Source: Aerococcus viridans
GTDB lineage: Bacteria; Bacillota; Bacilli; Lactobacillales; Aerococcaceae
Direction of reading: 5' to 3'
Length of the DNA stretch: 64,000 nt
NCBI RefSeq assembly: GCF_002083135.2
Contig: NZ_NBTM02000001.1
Location: 496,001-560,000, forward strand
The position numbers and the translations under genes are program-made. The notes below the pieces were generated by a model. The model had not been told where the DNA came from, ran no database searches, and worked only from the letters and a program-made list of their open reading frames with translations. Positions 25,337-34,152 of this stretch are shown here, one piece after another (the first letter of the stretch is position 1; each line of letters begins with the position of its first letter).

Positions 25337-26175
25337 AAAGCCTACAATCAAAAAATCATTGAAACTCCCACGTACACTGAAATTTATGAATACGAAGCAA
25401 TTATTACCCTAAACAAAAAGTAAAAGAAATGGTTATTGATGCTGAACGAAGACAAGAGCTTGAATGGATCTATGAAGATAACGAGGAACTTGATAAGAGA
25501 AAAGAATTTGATGAATTATCTGCTCAGGGACAATACGACAGCTTGAAACGCAAACAGAAGTACTATAAAAATAAACGTTTTGAGATCGCCCGACTGATAG
25601 ATATGAATTTTGACGATCAAACGAAATTTTTAACGCTCACTTTTAAGGAAAATATTCAAGATATTGATGATGCGAATAATGAATTCAAAAAATTTATCAA
25701 ACGGTTAAACTACCAAACCTATCATACGAAAAAAGCGAAACTAAAATACTTAGCCACGTGGGAAAAACAGCAACGTGGTGCCATCCACTACCATATCATC
25801 CTCTTTACCTTTCCTTATATGCCTTTTGAGCAGCTAAGCGAAGTTTGGGGACATGGATTTATCACAATCAACAAGATCGACGTGGATAGCATCGAAAACC
25901 GCGGACGATACGTCAGCAAATATTTCGACAAAGATTTAGAACTAAAGGAACACAAAAAGAAGGCCTTTTTCAAATCACGTAATTTGAAAGATCCAAAGGT
26001 CACAAAACGACTGGTAGATAAACCATTCGACACAAGTGATTAATAAATCATCTATACGAACGACTATCTCGTGAAACGCCCTATTTTCTTCAATGATAAG
26101 GATAGCGGCGAGAAATGTATGGATTTTCAAGAAAGCATTGTACGATACACCAAGATAAAAAATAATTCTGCCTGA
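25334..26175 (+). pseudogene. Rolling-circle replication initiator (Rep), frameshifted and with in-frame stops
   Basis: Begins with TTG at 25334 behind AAGGAGTG: LKAYNQKIIETPTYTEIYEYE is the usual start of element-borne Rep proteins. Near 25393-25405 the frame shifts, and the rest follows in the frame of 25429: KFLTLTFKENIQDI, the HUH metal motif in GAIHYHIILF and the catalytic Tyr region GRYVSKYFDKD. At 26041-26046 two stops (TAATAA) interrupt it, after which YTNDYLVKRPIFFND and ESIVRYTKI continue the family sequence to TGA at 26173. All key residues remain but the gene is broken at least twice. It is therefore a decayed initiator. Confidence 0.82.
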
Positions 26176-26209
26176 GCAAATCAAAATATTTTCTAAGGAA
26201 GTGAATCCT

Positions 26210-26485
26210 ATGACAGAAATGACCATTTTACTGAGTGACGAACAGCTAGGGACGATCTCTAACCAACTAAATAGCGTTATCGTCTCTCAAATCGAACAAA
26301 TCAAGAATCAGGAAAATCTGCAATATCGCTATATGAACAAAGAGCAAACCTGCAAGTATCTTCAAATCTCAAATAATACGCTGGATAGTTAGATTAAAGA
26401 AGATCTGCCGCAAATCAAGATCCATGGATCAAACCGATTCGATCGTGTCGCTATCGATCAGTGGTTACAAGGCATGGCAAAATAA
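26210..26485 (+). pseudogene. Excisionase-like helix-turn-helix protein with in-frame TAG
   Basis: AAGGAAG precedes ATG at 26210. The frame gives MTILLSDEQLGTISNQL ... YMNKEQTCKYLQISNNTLDS, then TAG at 26390-26392 where the MerR/Xis-type helix-turn-helix normally has Trp, then IKEDLPQIKIHGSNRFDRVA and DQWLQGMAK with a stop at 26483. A single TGG to TAG change would explain this. The placement just before the integrase is typical of excisionase or element-regulator genes. The product would lack the second DNA-binding helix and wing. Confidence 0.8.
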
Positions 26486-26550
26486 TTCCGGCATTGCTAT
26501 AATTCATTTATAGTATTTGATTTCGGCTCGCAAACTCGGAGGTAAATACT

Positions 26551-27846
26551 GTGGCAATTAGCAAAACGAAGAACAATACCTATCGAGTACGGCTCTACTA
26601 CCCTCAAGATATTCAGGAACGCTTGGGGGTAGGCAAGCTTTACTCTAAGACATTCAAAACCAATAAGGAGGCAAAAGACGCAGAAATTGATTTTTATGCC
26701 TCAATCAAAGAAACTCGAGAAAGTAAGGATAAGACGGCTTTAGAATTAGGCGGAGAAGCATTATTCAAGGATTTCTACGAGGAAGTCTGGCTGGATGCTT
26801 ATGTTGCTGGATTGACTTCTACAAATACAAATCCACCAACAGCAGTCACTGTAGCTAACACAAAAGATGTTTTCCGTTTGCATATCATTCCGATGTTTGG
26901 CAAGTACACGCTAAACCATCTTAATCACAACAAAGCGTTTGTTTTAAAGGTGATGACGAAGAAAGCAGCGGAGTGCGCCAACTTCAAAACATTGAGAAGC
27001 TATGTAAATTCCATTTTTGATTGGGCGGAAGAACTCGAATATATCGAACGAAATAAGTTGGGAAAATCGTTGAAACGGACCAAAGCAACTAAGAAGAATC
27101 AGTTAAAAGCAGCTAGAAAAGAGGAAGACTTGTATTTATCTTTTGAGCAGTTGCAAGAATGGTTGCAAGCGGCTCAAGAGGATTACGAAAATGGACTGCT
27201 TACTTTGCAAGACTATGCTCTCTTCCAAACGACTTTTTTCTTATCTGACCGAAAATCTGAGACTTACGCCATTAAATGGAAAAATGTTGATTTTGAAAAA
27301 GCTCAAATCACGATCGGCTCTGCCTTAGATAAATTCGGGAATGAAAAGAGTACGAAGGGAAATAAAACAACGATTTTCCATATTCCCAATGAGCTAAAAC
27401 TCCTGCTTCAACAATGGAAAGTGCAACAGCAAGAAGATTTAGCACAATTTGAAATCGAGCAAACCGATGAACAGCTCGTTTTCACATTTTTCGATGACAA
27501 GGGCAATGTCAACCAACGACTGCATACGGATTACTTAAACTACCGTATGAACTCGATCGAGCGGCGCCATAAAAATCTGGCTCACGCCACACCGCATAAG
27601 CTGCGCCATACTGGTGCGACTCTGGCTAAAAAGTCTGGGATTGGACTTGAACAGATTTCAGAAGCGCTGACTCATAGCGATACCAATGTAACTAGAACCT
27701 ATGTGAATACACCAAACGTCATCCAAATGCCTGTTGGTGAGATCGCCTATCGCAAACTCTCTCAAAATATTGCAGACCGGAATGGTGTCAACAATGGTGT
27801 CAACTCAAAAAAAGACGCTTCGCAAAATGAATTGCGAAACGCCTGA
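26551..27846 (+). CDS. int: Tyrosine-recombinase integrase of the rpsI element
   Basis: A 431-residue phage-type integrase starting with GTG behind GGAGG. Residues 1-~60 are the AP2-like arm-binding domain (NTYRVRLYYPQDIQER), ~65-180 the SAM-like core-binding domain and ~195-400 the catalytic domain. Catalytic residues are Arg in FFLSDRKSETYAIKW, Lys in the beta-hairpin region, HKLRHTGATLAKKSG (His-x-x-Arg), HSDTNVTRTYVN (His and the nucleophile Tyr). Nothing is missing, so it may still work. The C-terminus overlaps two GGTGTCAA repeats near 27784-27801, with another at ~22159 by the left end; these may be arm sites. Confidence 0.93.
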   Translation: MAISKTKNNTYRVRLYYPQDIQERLGVGKLYSKTFKTNKEAKDAEIDFYASIKETRESKDKTALELGGEALFKDFYEEVWLDAYVAGLTSTNTNPPTAVTVANTKDVFRLHIIPMFGKYTLNHLNHNKAFVLKVMTKKAAECANFKTLRSYVNSIFDWAEELEYIERNKLGKSLKRTKATKKNQLKAARKEEDLYLSFEQLQEWLQAAQEDYENGLLTLQDYALFQTTFFLSDRKSETYAIKWKNVDFEKAQITIGSALDKFGNEKSTKGNKTTIFHIPNELKLLLQQWKVQQQEDLAQFEIEQTDEQLVFTFFDDKGNVNQRLHTDYLNYRMNSIERRHKNLAHATPHKLRHTGATLAKKSGIGLEQISEALTHSDTNVTRTYVNTPNVIQMPVGEIAYRKLSQNIADRNGVNNGVNSKKDASQNELRNA

Positions 27847-27868
27847 AAATGTTGATATAAAGCTGTTC

Positions 27869-27918
27869 TTAACGCTTAGAGAATTGAGGTGCTTTACGTG
27901 CTTTTTTAAGACCTGGTT
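27869..27918 (-). repeat. Right attachment site, overlapping the 3' end of rpsI
   Basis: The last 16 codons of the present rpsI, including its stop. It matches the left copy at 46 of 50 positions. The element evidently brought its own S9 tail and so keeps rpsI functional. Confidence 0.88.
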
Positions 27919-28261
27919 TCTTACGTTCTTTCATACGTGGGTCACGTGTTAAAAGACCAGCATCTTTTAGTGGTTTACGGAAGTCAGGATCTACTTCTAA
28001 TAACGCACGAGAGATACCGTGACGAGCTGCACCTGATTGACCAGCATATCCACCACCGTTAACGTTGATGAAGATGTCATATTGGCCTTCAGTTTGTGTA
28101 ACTGCTAAAGGTTGTTTAACGATTACGAATAATGATTCGTATGGTAGGTATTCTGCCATTTCTTTACCGTTAAAAACGATTTTACCTGTACCAGGTACTA
28201 AGCGTACACGGGCTGTTGAGTTTTTACGACGGCCTGTTGCGATGTATTGAGCTTGTGCCAT
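27869..28261 (-). CDS. rpsI: 30S ribosomal protein S9
   Basis: A 130-residue protein of the small subunit head; its C-terminal tail ([12 protein letters not shown]) reaches the P-site tRNA. Full length, with [16 protein letters not shown] at the start and [15 protein letters not shown] in the core. It is 14 bases downstream of rplM. The last ~16 codons belong to the attachment site of the integrated element, but the protein is unaltered. Its terminator is now displaced (see 21873-21915). Confidence 0.98.
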   Translation of the reverse strand: MAQAQYIATGRRKNSTARVRLVPGTGKIVFNGKEMAEYLPYESLFVIVKQPLAVTQTEGQYDIFINVNGGGYAGQSGAARHGISRALLEVDPDFRKPLKDAGLLTRDPRMKERKKPGLKKARKAPQFSKR

Positions 28262-28275
28262 TTGCTTTTCCCTCC

Positions 28276-28719
28276 TTAGATTAATTCGTTAATGTCTAAT
28301 TGTTTAGGTTGTTGCGCTGCATGTGGGTGTTCCGCACCAGCGTATACGTGTAGGTGTGTAAATTGAGCACGACCTAAACGGTTTTTTGGTAACATACCTT
28401 TAACTGAAGTTTCGATTAAACGTGCTGGTTTTTCATCACGTAATGTACCTGCAGTTGTTTCATAGATACCACCTGGGTAACCTGAGTGACGGTAGTATTT
28501 TTTATCTGTTGCTTTTTTACCAGTTAATTTCACTTTTTCAGCGTTGATGATGATAACTTGATCACCTGTATCAACGTTTGGTGTGAATGTTGGTTTATTT
28601 TTACCACGTAACATGCTTGCCACAACTGTTGATAGACGTCCCAATGGAACATCTGTTGCGTCTAGGACAACCCAGTTACGTTCAACTTCATTTGCTTTCG
28701 CCATATATGTTGTACGCAT
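28276..28719 (-). CDS. rplM: 50S ribosomal protein L13
   Basis: A 147-residue early-assembly protein of the large subunit. [37 protein letters not shown] and YRHSGYPGG are standard. GGAGG precedes the ATG. In many Firmicutes truA lies just upstream of rplM; here other genes separate the two by more than 12 kb. Confidence 0.98.
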   Translation of the reverse strand: MRTTYMAKANEVERNWVVLDATDVPLGRLSTVVASMLRGKNKPTFTPNVDTGDQVIIINAEKVKLTGKKATDKKYYRHSGYPGGIYETTAGTLRDEKPARLIETSVKGMLPKNRLGRAQFTHLHVYAGAEHPHAAQQPKQLDINELI

Positions 28720-28734
28720 TATATTTCCTCCGTT

Positions 28735-28800
28735 TATCTTGTCTGATTGTTCGATTCATAATTGGTTTCCGGGGCCTATCATGGGGCAAACAATACCGTC
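28735..28800 (-). promoter_or_regulatory. Possible L13 leader structure
   Basis: The minus strand just before rplM can fold: GTTTGCC pairs with GGAAAC around CCATGATAGGCCCC. Autogenous L13 leaders are known in Firmicutes, but the match to that motif was not tested here. Confidence 0.3.
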
Positions 28801-28871
28801 TTATATTGTACCACTTTGGAATTCACTACGTCAATCTTTTTCCACGAAAAAAATCACTTATCATAGATTTC

Positions 28872-29790
28872 TTATTTAGCATATTGTTGAATTGATTCTT
28901 CAAGTAAGCCTAAATAGCGCTTGGCAATAGAAGACAGCTGGTGACGGTTAGCGGTTAGGTAACCTAGCTCAATCACCTCGTCTGACTCGAGGGGGATTGC
29001 TAATATATCCGGACTGTTCAAATCATCATTAATGATCCCTGAAGAAATCGTATAGCCATCTAAACCAATTAGTAAATTAAATAAAGTTGCCCGGTCAGAT
29101 ACGATAATCCGTTTTGGGACAGGGATATCTGCTAAAATCTCTTCCCAATAGTAGAAAGAGTTGTGAGTACCTTGTTCATATGATAAACGAGGATAGAGGA
29201 TAAGCGGTTAAGTCATCTAAACTAATGGTCGCTTGTTTCGCTAAAGGATGACCTTTATCAATGAACACATGTGGTGCAGTCTTAAACAATGGCGTAAAAG
29301 TCAGTTGCTTCTCTTGAAAAGCCCCTTCTAATACCTTCTGATTATAATTAGACCGGTAAATAACGCCCACCTCAGAGGTAAAATTAGCAATGTCATCCAA
29401 GACCTCAAATGTTCGTTCTTCTTTTAATGTCGCCTCATACTGGTCTGCATCCATCTCTCTAAGTAACTTCACAAAAGCATCCACTACAAAGGCATAATGC
29501 TGGCCGGATACTGAAAATATCCGGTTGGCCTGACTTCCTTCCTTATAGCGGTGGTTCATCAAGTCAATCTGCTCCAAAACCTGCCTTGCATATTGGAGAA
29601 ATTCCTCCCCTTGTACAGTCAATATAGTCCCCTTAGCCGTCCGCTGAAATAAAGTTACCCCCATCTCAGACTCCAAATTGGCCATGGCTTTCGACAAAGA
29701 CGGCTGGGCAATAAACAAGTCCTTGGCCGCCTGCGTCATATTCCCCACTTCAACAACTTTCATAAAATACTGCAAATCTTCAATCCGCAT
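28872..29790 (-). pseudogene. LysR-family regulator, frameshifted by a 7-bp tandem duplication (copy A)
   Basis: The frame from 29790 (AAGGAGTG before the ATG) encodes MRIEDLQYFMKVVEVGNMTQAAKDLFIAQPSLSKA-type winged helix and most of the effector domain, then stops early at ~29176. The bases 29189-29202 are two tandem copies of GAGGATA (plus strand). Removing one copy restores the frame into YPRLSYEQGTHNSFYYWEE and on through the family C-terminus to TAA at 28872. So the full gene is present with one duplication. It could be a phase-variable switch or a fresh pseudogene. It points away from metE. Confidence 0.85.
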
Positions 29791-29805
29791 ACGCTCACTC
29801 CTTAC

Positions 29806-29822
29806 CATAGTTTCAAGCTATG
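29806..29822. promoter_or_regulatory. Candidate LysR operator (copy A)
   Basis: CATAG-N7-CTATG inverted repeat with the T-N11-A form expected of LysR boxes, 16 bases upstream of the regulator start. The same site is present at 34040-34056. Confidence 0.5.
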
Positions 29823-29844
29823 AAAACCGACATATAATAGTTAT

Positions 29845-29873
29845 TTGTAATTATTATGCCAGACCCATATACT
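29845..29873 (+). promoter_or_regulatory. Promoter driving toward metE (copy A)
   Basis: TTGTAA, 17-base spacer, TATACT. The identical promoter occurs at 34079-34107. From here to the metE start is a leader of ~400 bases (29874-30274) without a gene; it holds a TTCATCACC/GGTGATGAA hairpin (~29959-29981) and a TGGCCC/GGGCCA pair, but I recognise no SAM, T-box or other known methionine riboswitch in it. Confidence 0.6.
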
Positions 29874-30274
29874 CATAACAAGTTCAAAACCTGAATAATT
29901 CATAGTTTTACTAATAGTCTTTCCTAACATTGATTTATTAGTCTTTAAAGTAATCTGCTTCATCACCCATTAGGTGATGAAAAAGAACCCCTTTATCAGC
30001 GAGAATTTTATACCGTATTCAGGCAAAACCAAAGGATTCGGCAGTACATTTAATAACCAGATTTTTTAAAATTTTAAAATGGCCCAAGGAGCAGTGCGTC
30101 CAAAATTTGAGTTTGAAAAGTGAAAAAACTCAAAATAATTATAAGGGCCAAAAAAATTAATCAATTAGGATAGAAGATGATAAACGATAAAGAAAATATA
30201 ACAATATAGATAAAACAGCCTTTGATATTAGAGGTATGAATTATTCAGGTGATAACAACAAAGGAGGATTCACT

Positions 30275-32527
30275 ATGACTCAAACATCCATTATTGGTTT
30301 CCCCAGGTTGGGCGAAAACCGTGAATTAAAATTTGCGACGGAGAAGTATTTCCGAAACGAAATCAATGAAGAAGAATTATTCCGAATTGGAAAAGAAATC
30401 CGGCGCAAGCATTTTACACTATTAAAAAAAGCAGGAATTGATTCTATTCCAAGTAATGACTTTTCCTTTTACGATCAGACCTTGGATACTGCATTTCTAT
30501 TCAATATTCTTCCAAAAGAAGTCGAAAAAAGTGACTTATCTTCCCTAGATAAGTATTTTACTTTAGCACATGGTTACCAAGGAGAAAAAGGCGATATTAA
30601 AGCTCTCCCGATGAAAAAATGGTTCAATACGAATTATCATTATCTCGTACCAAAATTTGAAAAAGACACCGCTATTCAAATTAGTACGAGCAAAATTTTT
30701 GATGAGTTCTTAGAAGCCAAGGATTTGGGAATTGATAGCCGCCCTGTTTTAGTTGGGCCTTTTACTTTGCTTCAACTAAGCGAGTTTGAAGATGGATTAG
30801 CTGCTCGTGACTTTGTCGCTGACTTGGTGAAAGGATACCAAGAAGTGTTTCACAAATTGAATGAAATCGGTGCAGAATGGATTCAATTAGATGAACCTGC
30901 TTTGGTAAAAGATGTTGATGAAGCGGAAAAGAAATTATTTGTAGATCTTTATGATTCCTTGCTTACAGATAAAGCTGGCTTGAAAATCCTCATTCAAACT
31001 TACTTTGGTGATGTACGTGACGTGTATCATGAATTGACTGCCTTAGCAGTAGAAGGAATCGGCTTGGACTTTGTGGAAGGTACTAAAAATATCGAGTTGG
31101 TTCAAACTGCCTTTCCAGAAGACAAATTTCTGTATGCAGGAGTCGTTAACGGAAAAAACATTTGGCGAAATGACTATTCGAAAAGCTTGGCCCTATTAGA
31201 GAGTTTGAGGGTGAAAAATTATGTCCTGTCTACTTCTTGCTCCTTGCTCCACGTACCATTCACAGTAGAAAAGGAAAGTTTTCCTGAAGAAATCAAGCGG
31301 CATTTCTCTTTTGCTAAAGAAAAGTTACAGGAGCTCGTTGAATTAAAAGAAATTCTTGATGGAGAAAGCAGCGCTGCTCTGGCTGAAAATAAAGACTTGT
31401 TTGCATCAGAAAGAATTGCGGTAAATACTGCTCTAGGGGAAAAAATCAATCAATTGTCCCAAGATGCCTTTACAAGGAAACCAGATTTTTCAAAAAGAGA
31501 AGCTTTGCAAAAGGACATTTTTAATTTTCCGTTACTACCGACTACAACGATTGGTTCTTTCCCACAAACGAAAGATGTCAAAAAGACGCGTGCTCTTTTC
31601 AAACGAAAAGAAATCAGTCAAGATTACTATAAAGAATTTATCGCAAACCGAACGAATGATTGGTTAGCTTGGCAGGAAGAAATTGGGTTAGATGTTTTGG
31701 TTCACGGTGAATTTGAGCGAAACGACATGGTCGAATATTTCGGACAAAACTTGGAAGGTTATCTATTTAGTAAAAATGGCTGGGTACAATCTTACGGCAC
31801 TCGTGGTGTGAAACCGCCTATCATATGGGGAGATGTTTCAAGAGCAGCACCGATTACGGTGGAATGGTCTGCTTATGCGCAGTCACAAACAGATAAAATC
31901 GTAAAAGGAATGTTAACGGGTCCGGTGACCATTTTAAATTGGTCATTCCCTCGAGAGGATCTTTCATTGCGTGAATCTACTTTACAAATTGCTCTGGCGA
32001 TTCAGGAAGAAGTATTGGACTTAGAAGCAAACGGTATTCGCGTGATTCAAATCGATGAAGCTGCTTTGAGGGAAAAGTTGCCATTAAGAAGAAGTGATTG
32101 GAATTCAGAATATTTGGATTGGGCAATCCCTGCCTTTCGATTGGTTCACAGCAAAGTGAAACCCCAAACGCAAATCCACACCCATATGTGCTATAGCGAG
32201 TTTACCGATATTATCCCTGCGATTGAGAATATGGATGCGGATGTCATTTCCTTTGAAGCGTCTCGTTCTAATTTGGAAATTATAGATGAATTACAAAAAC
32301 AAAACTTTAAAATTCAAGTTGGCCCCGGTGTTTATGATATCCACTCACCACGAATTCCTTCAGTGGAAGAAATTACCGAAACCATTCGAGCAATTTTAGC
32401 AAAGGTTCCAAAAGAGAAAGTTTGGATTAATCCGGATTGTGGTTTGAAGACTCGTGGGGAACGTGAAACAAAAGCGAGCCTGGAAAACATGACGCAAGCA
32501 GTGAAGACGATTCGAAAGGAGCTGTAG
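30275..32527 (+). CDS. metE: Cobalamin-independent methionine synthase MetE
   Basis: A 750-residue enzyme that moves the methyl group of 5-methyl-tetrahydropteroyl-triglutamate to homocysteine. Two (beta-alpha)8 barrels are present: the N-terminal one from [17 protein letters not shown], the C-terminal one from [19 protein letters not shown]. Zinc ligands are seen in [10 protein letters not shown] (His, Cys) and [12 protein letters not shown] (Cys). Length is normal. The start at 30275 is chosen because AAAGGAGG precedes it. metF follows three bases after the stop, so donor and methyl transfer are made together. Confidence 0.97.
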   Translation: MTQTSIIGFPRLGENRELKFATEKYFRNEINEEELFRIGKEIRRKHFTLLKKAGIDSIPSNDFSFYDQTLDTAFLFNILPKEVEKSDLSSLDKYFTLAHGYQGEKGDIKALPMKKWFNTNYHYLVPKFEKDTAIQISTSKIFDEFLEAKDLGIDSRPVLVGPFTLLQLSEFEDGLAARDFVADLVKGYQEVFHKLNEIGAEWIQLDEPALVKDVDEAEKKLFVDLYDSLLTDKAGLKILIQTYFGDVRDVYHELTALAVEGIGLDFVEGTKNIELVQTAFPEDKFLYAGVVNGKNIWRNDYSKSLALLESLRVKNYVLSTSCSLLHVPFTVEKESFPEEIKRHFSFAKEKLQELVELKEILDGESSAALAENKDLFASERIAVNTALGEKINQLSQDAFTRKPDFSKREALQKDIFNFPLLPTTTIGSFPQTKDVKKTRALFKRKEISQDYYKEFIANRTNDWLAWQEEIGLDVLVHGEFERNDMVEYFGQNLEGYLFSKNGWVQSYGTRGVKPPIIWGDVSRAAPITVEWSAYAQSQTDKIVKGMLTGPVTILNWSFPREDLSLRESTLQIALAIQEEVLDLEANGIRVIQIDEAALREKLPLRRSDWNSEYLDWAIPAFRLVHSKVKPQTQIHTHMCYSEFTDIIPAIENMDADVISFEASRSNLEIIDELQKQNFKIQVGPGVYDIHSPRIPSVEEITETIRAILAKVPKEKVWINPDCGLKTRGERETKASLENMTQAVKTIRKEL

Positions 32528-32530
32528 GCA

Positions 32531-33412
32531 ATGACCGATTTTCAAAGAGGAAATGGCACTTCCCTATCTTTTGAAGTTTTTCCAGCGAATACCCAAGTTG
32601 GTACAAAAAAATTGATTCAGACCTTGAATGAACTACAGGATTTACAGCCGAATTTTATTAGCGTAACTTGCAGTAATAACAAAGCTAATATTGAAGAAAC
32701 AACCGTCAAAATTGCTGATTATGTAACAAACACATTGAGAATTCCTACCATTGCACACTTACCGGCAGCTTATTTATCCAAGCAACAAGTATCTACCATC
32801 CTTGGACAGCTTGAAAAACTAGGAATCCGGCATGTTTTAGCTCTTAGAGGCGATATTGTTGAAGGAATTCCACCTAAAAGAGATTTTTCTTATGCGAGTG
32901 ATTTGGTTAGTTTTATTCAGGAACAAGCACCCTACTTTGACATTTCAGGTGCTTGCTACCCTGAAATTCATCCAGATTCAGACAACCGGATTTCTGATAT
33001 CAAGCATCTAAGGAAAAAAGTAGAAGCTGGCTGCAGTCAGTTGATTACACAGCTTTTCTTTGACAATGAACAATTTTATCAGTTCAAAGAAGGATGCTCA
33101 CTGGCAGGGATTGATGCCCCCATTTTGGCTGGGATCATGCCTATCGTAAATCGTAAACAGGCTTTACGTCTAATTAAAGTCAGCTCTTCTCAACTGCCGA
33201 AGAAATTTTTAGCAATTTTAGAAAAATATGAACACAATCCTGTCGCATTGCGTGAAGCGGGGCTTGCCTACGCCATTGATCAGATTGTCGACTTAGTCAC
33301 ACAAGGCGTGGATGGCATTCATTTATATACCATGAATCAATCCGATACCGCTCGGCAAATTCATCAAGCAACAAAATCATTGTTTCAAACTACGGAACTC
33401 TTAGGCGTATAA
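32531..33412 (+). CDS. metF: Methylenetetrahydrofolate reductase MetF
   Basis: A 293-residue flavoprotein TIM barrel that reduces 5,10-methylene-THF to 5-methyl-THF, the methyl donor for MetE. It has SLSFEVFPANTQVG (start with catalytic Glu), LALRGDIVEG, DISGACYPEIHPDS and QLITQLFFDNEQFYQF. GGAG lies within the metE end. It closes the metE-metF operon; downstream are 100 bases and then an insertion-sequence scrap. Confidence 0.95.
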   Translation: MTDFQRGNGTSLSFEVFPANTQVGTKKLIQTLNELQDLQPNFISVTCSNNKANIEETTVKIADYVTNTLRIPTIAHLPAAYLSKQQVSTILGQLEKLGIRHVLALRGDIVEGIPPKRDFSYASDLVSFIQEQAPYFDISGACYPEIHPDSDNRISDIKHLRKKVEAGCSQLITQLFFDNEQFYQFKEGCSLAGIDAPILAGIMPIVNRKQALRLIKVSSSQLPKKFLAILEKYEHNPVALREAGLAYAIDQIVDLVTQGVDGIHLYTMNQSDTARQIHQATKSLFQTTELLGV

Positions 33413-33469
33413 AGAGCAAATTATATAAAGCAACAGCCTCCAGCGTGATTTGCTATGCTCCCAATATAG

Positions 33470-33597
33470 TAGACAGAGAAATAATAAAAGTTCTCTACTA
33501 CTGTAAAGGGGGCATTTTTATGTCTAAAAGAGGGACTAATCATACGTTAGATGAAAGAGTCGCAGCTGTTCTTAGAGTAATTGAGAAGCATAGATAA
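33470..33597 (+). mobile_element. Insertion-sequence fragment (5' end of a transposase gene)
   Basis: From 33520 a 25-codon frame (MSKRGTNHTLDERVAAVLRVI) behind AAAGGGGG resembles the start of an IS3-type OrfA helix-turn-helix transposase. It breaks off at ~33590, where the sequence changes into the truncated LysR gene on the other strand. AGTAGACAGAGAA / TTCTCTACTACT just upstream is an imperfect inverted repeat that may be part of the IS end. The assignment is tentative. Confidence 0.5.
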
Positions 33598-34024
33598 CAC
33601 CAATTTCTGATTTCAAATTGGCTACGTCGTCCAAGACTTCGAAGGTCCACTCTTCTTTTAGGGTTGCTTCATATTGATCAGCGTCCATTTCGCTAAGAAG
33701 CTTTACGAAGTCATCTACTACAAGGGCATAATGTTGAGCGGAAATGGAGAATATTCGATTGGCCGTAATGCCTTCTTTGTAGCGGTGGTTCATCAAGTCA
33801 ATCTGCTCCAAGACTTGCCGTGCATACTGGAGGAATTCCTCCCCTTGCACCGTCAGAACCGTCCCCTTAGCCGTCCGCTGAAACAAAGTTACCCCAATCT
33901 CAGACTCCAAATTGGCTATGGCTTTCGACAAAGACGGCTGGGCAATAAACAAGTCCTTGGCCGCCTGCGTCATATTCCCCACTTCAACAACCTTCATAAA
34001 ATACTGCAAATCTTCAATCCGCAT
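33572..34024 (-). pseudogene. LysR-family regulator, truncated (copy B)
   Basis: The start at 34024 has AAGGAGTG before it and encodes the same MRIEDLQYFMKVVEVGNMTQ domain as copy A. The coding sequence ends after ...LKSEIGVIY at the junction with the IS fragment, so about half of the effector-binding domain is missing. The remaining part would bind DNA but lack most of the co-inducer domain. It is divergent from the MetE-like gene at 34153. Confidence 0.85.
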
Positions 34025-34123
34025 ACGCTCACTCCTTACCATAGTTTCAAGCTATGAAAACCGACATATAATAGTTATTTGTAATTATTATGCCAGACCC
34101 ATATACTCATAACAAGTTCAAAA
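33918..34123. repeat. Direct repeat, copy 2
   Basis: Second copy of the ~206-bp repeat, 4234 bp from the first, including the LysR operator (34040-34056) and the promoter TTGTAA-17-TATACT (34079-34107). Confidence 0.88.
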
Positions 34124-34152
34124 ATATTTTATCGAAAAAGGAGAACATTATT

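Larger units (their letters stand above)
22005..27918. mobile_element. Integrative element inserted in the 3' end of rpsI (~5.9 kb)
   Basis: Bounded by 50-bp direct repeats (22005-22054 and 27869-27918) that match the end of rpsI. Inside are, from right to left, an intact tyrosine integrase next to the right end, a decayed excisionase-like gene, a decayed rolling-circle Rep gene, a short unidentified gene relic and an intact AAA ATPase next to the left end. The order int-xis-rep at one end with cargo at the other is typical of small integrative mobilizable elements of Firmicutes. Conjugation or relaxase genes are absent, so it can move only with help, if at all. Confidence 0.9.
29684..29889. 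repeat. Direct repeat, copy 1 (LysR 5' part and promoter region)
   Basis: About 206 bp, nearly identical to 33918-34123 (one mismatch seen), covering the LysR DNA-binding region and the shared divergent promoter. Beyond it the two LysR copies diverge gradually. The repeats flank metE-metF. Confidence 0.88.

Noticed and set aside
28583-28895. Two ~100-codon plus-strand frames over rplM
   Set aside because: Antisense to rplM and the LysR relic; composition and lack of ribosome sites point to shadows.
29678-29878. 66-codon plus-strand frame, repeated identically at 33912-34112
   Set aside because: Identical only because it lies in the 206-bp direct repeat; it is antisense to LysR and crosses the promoter.
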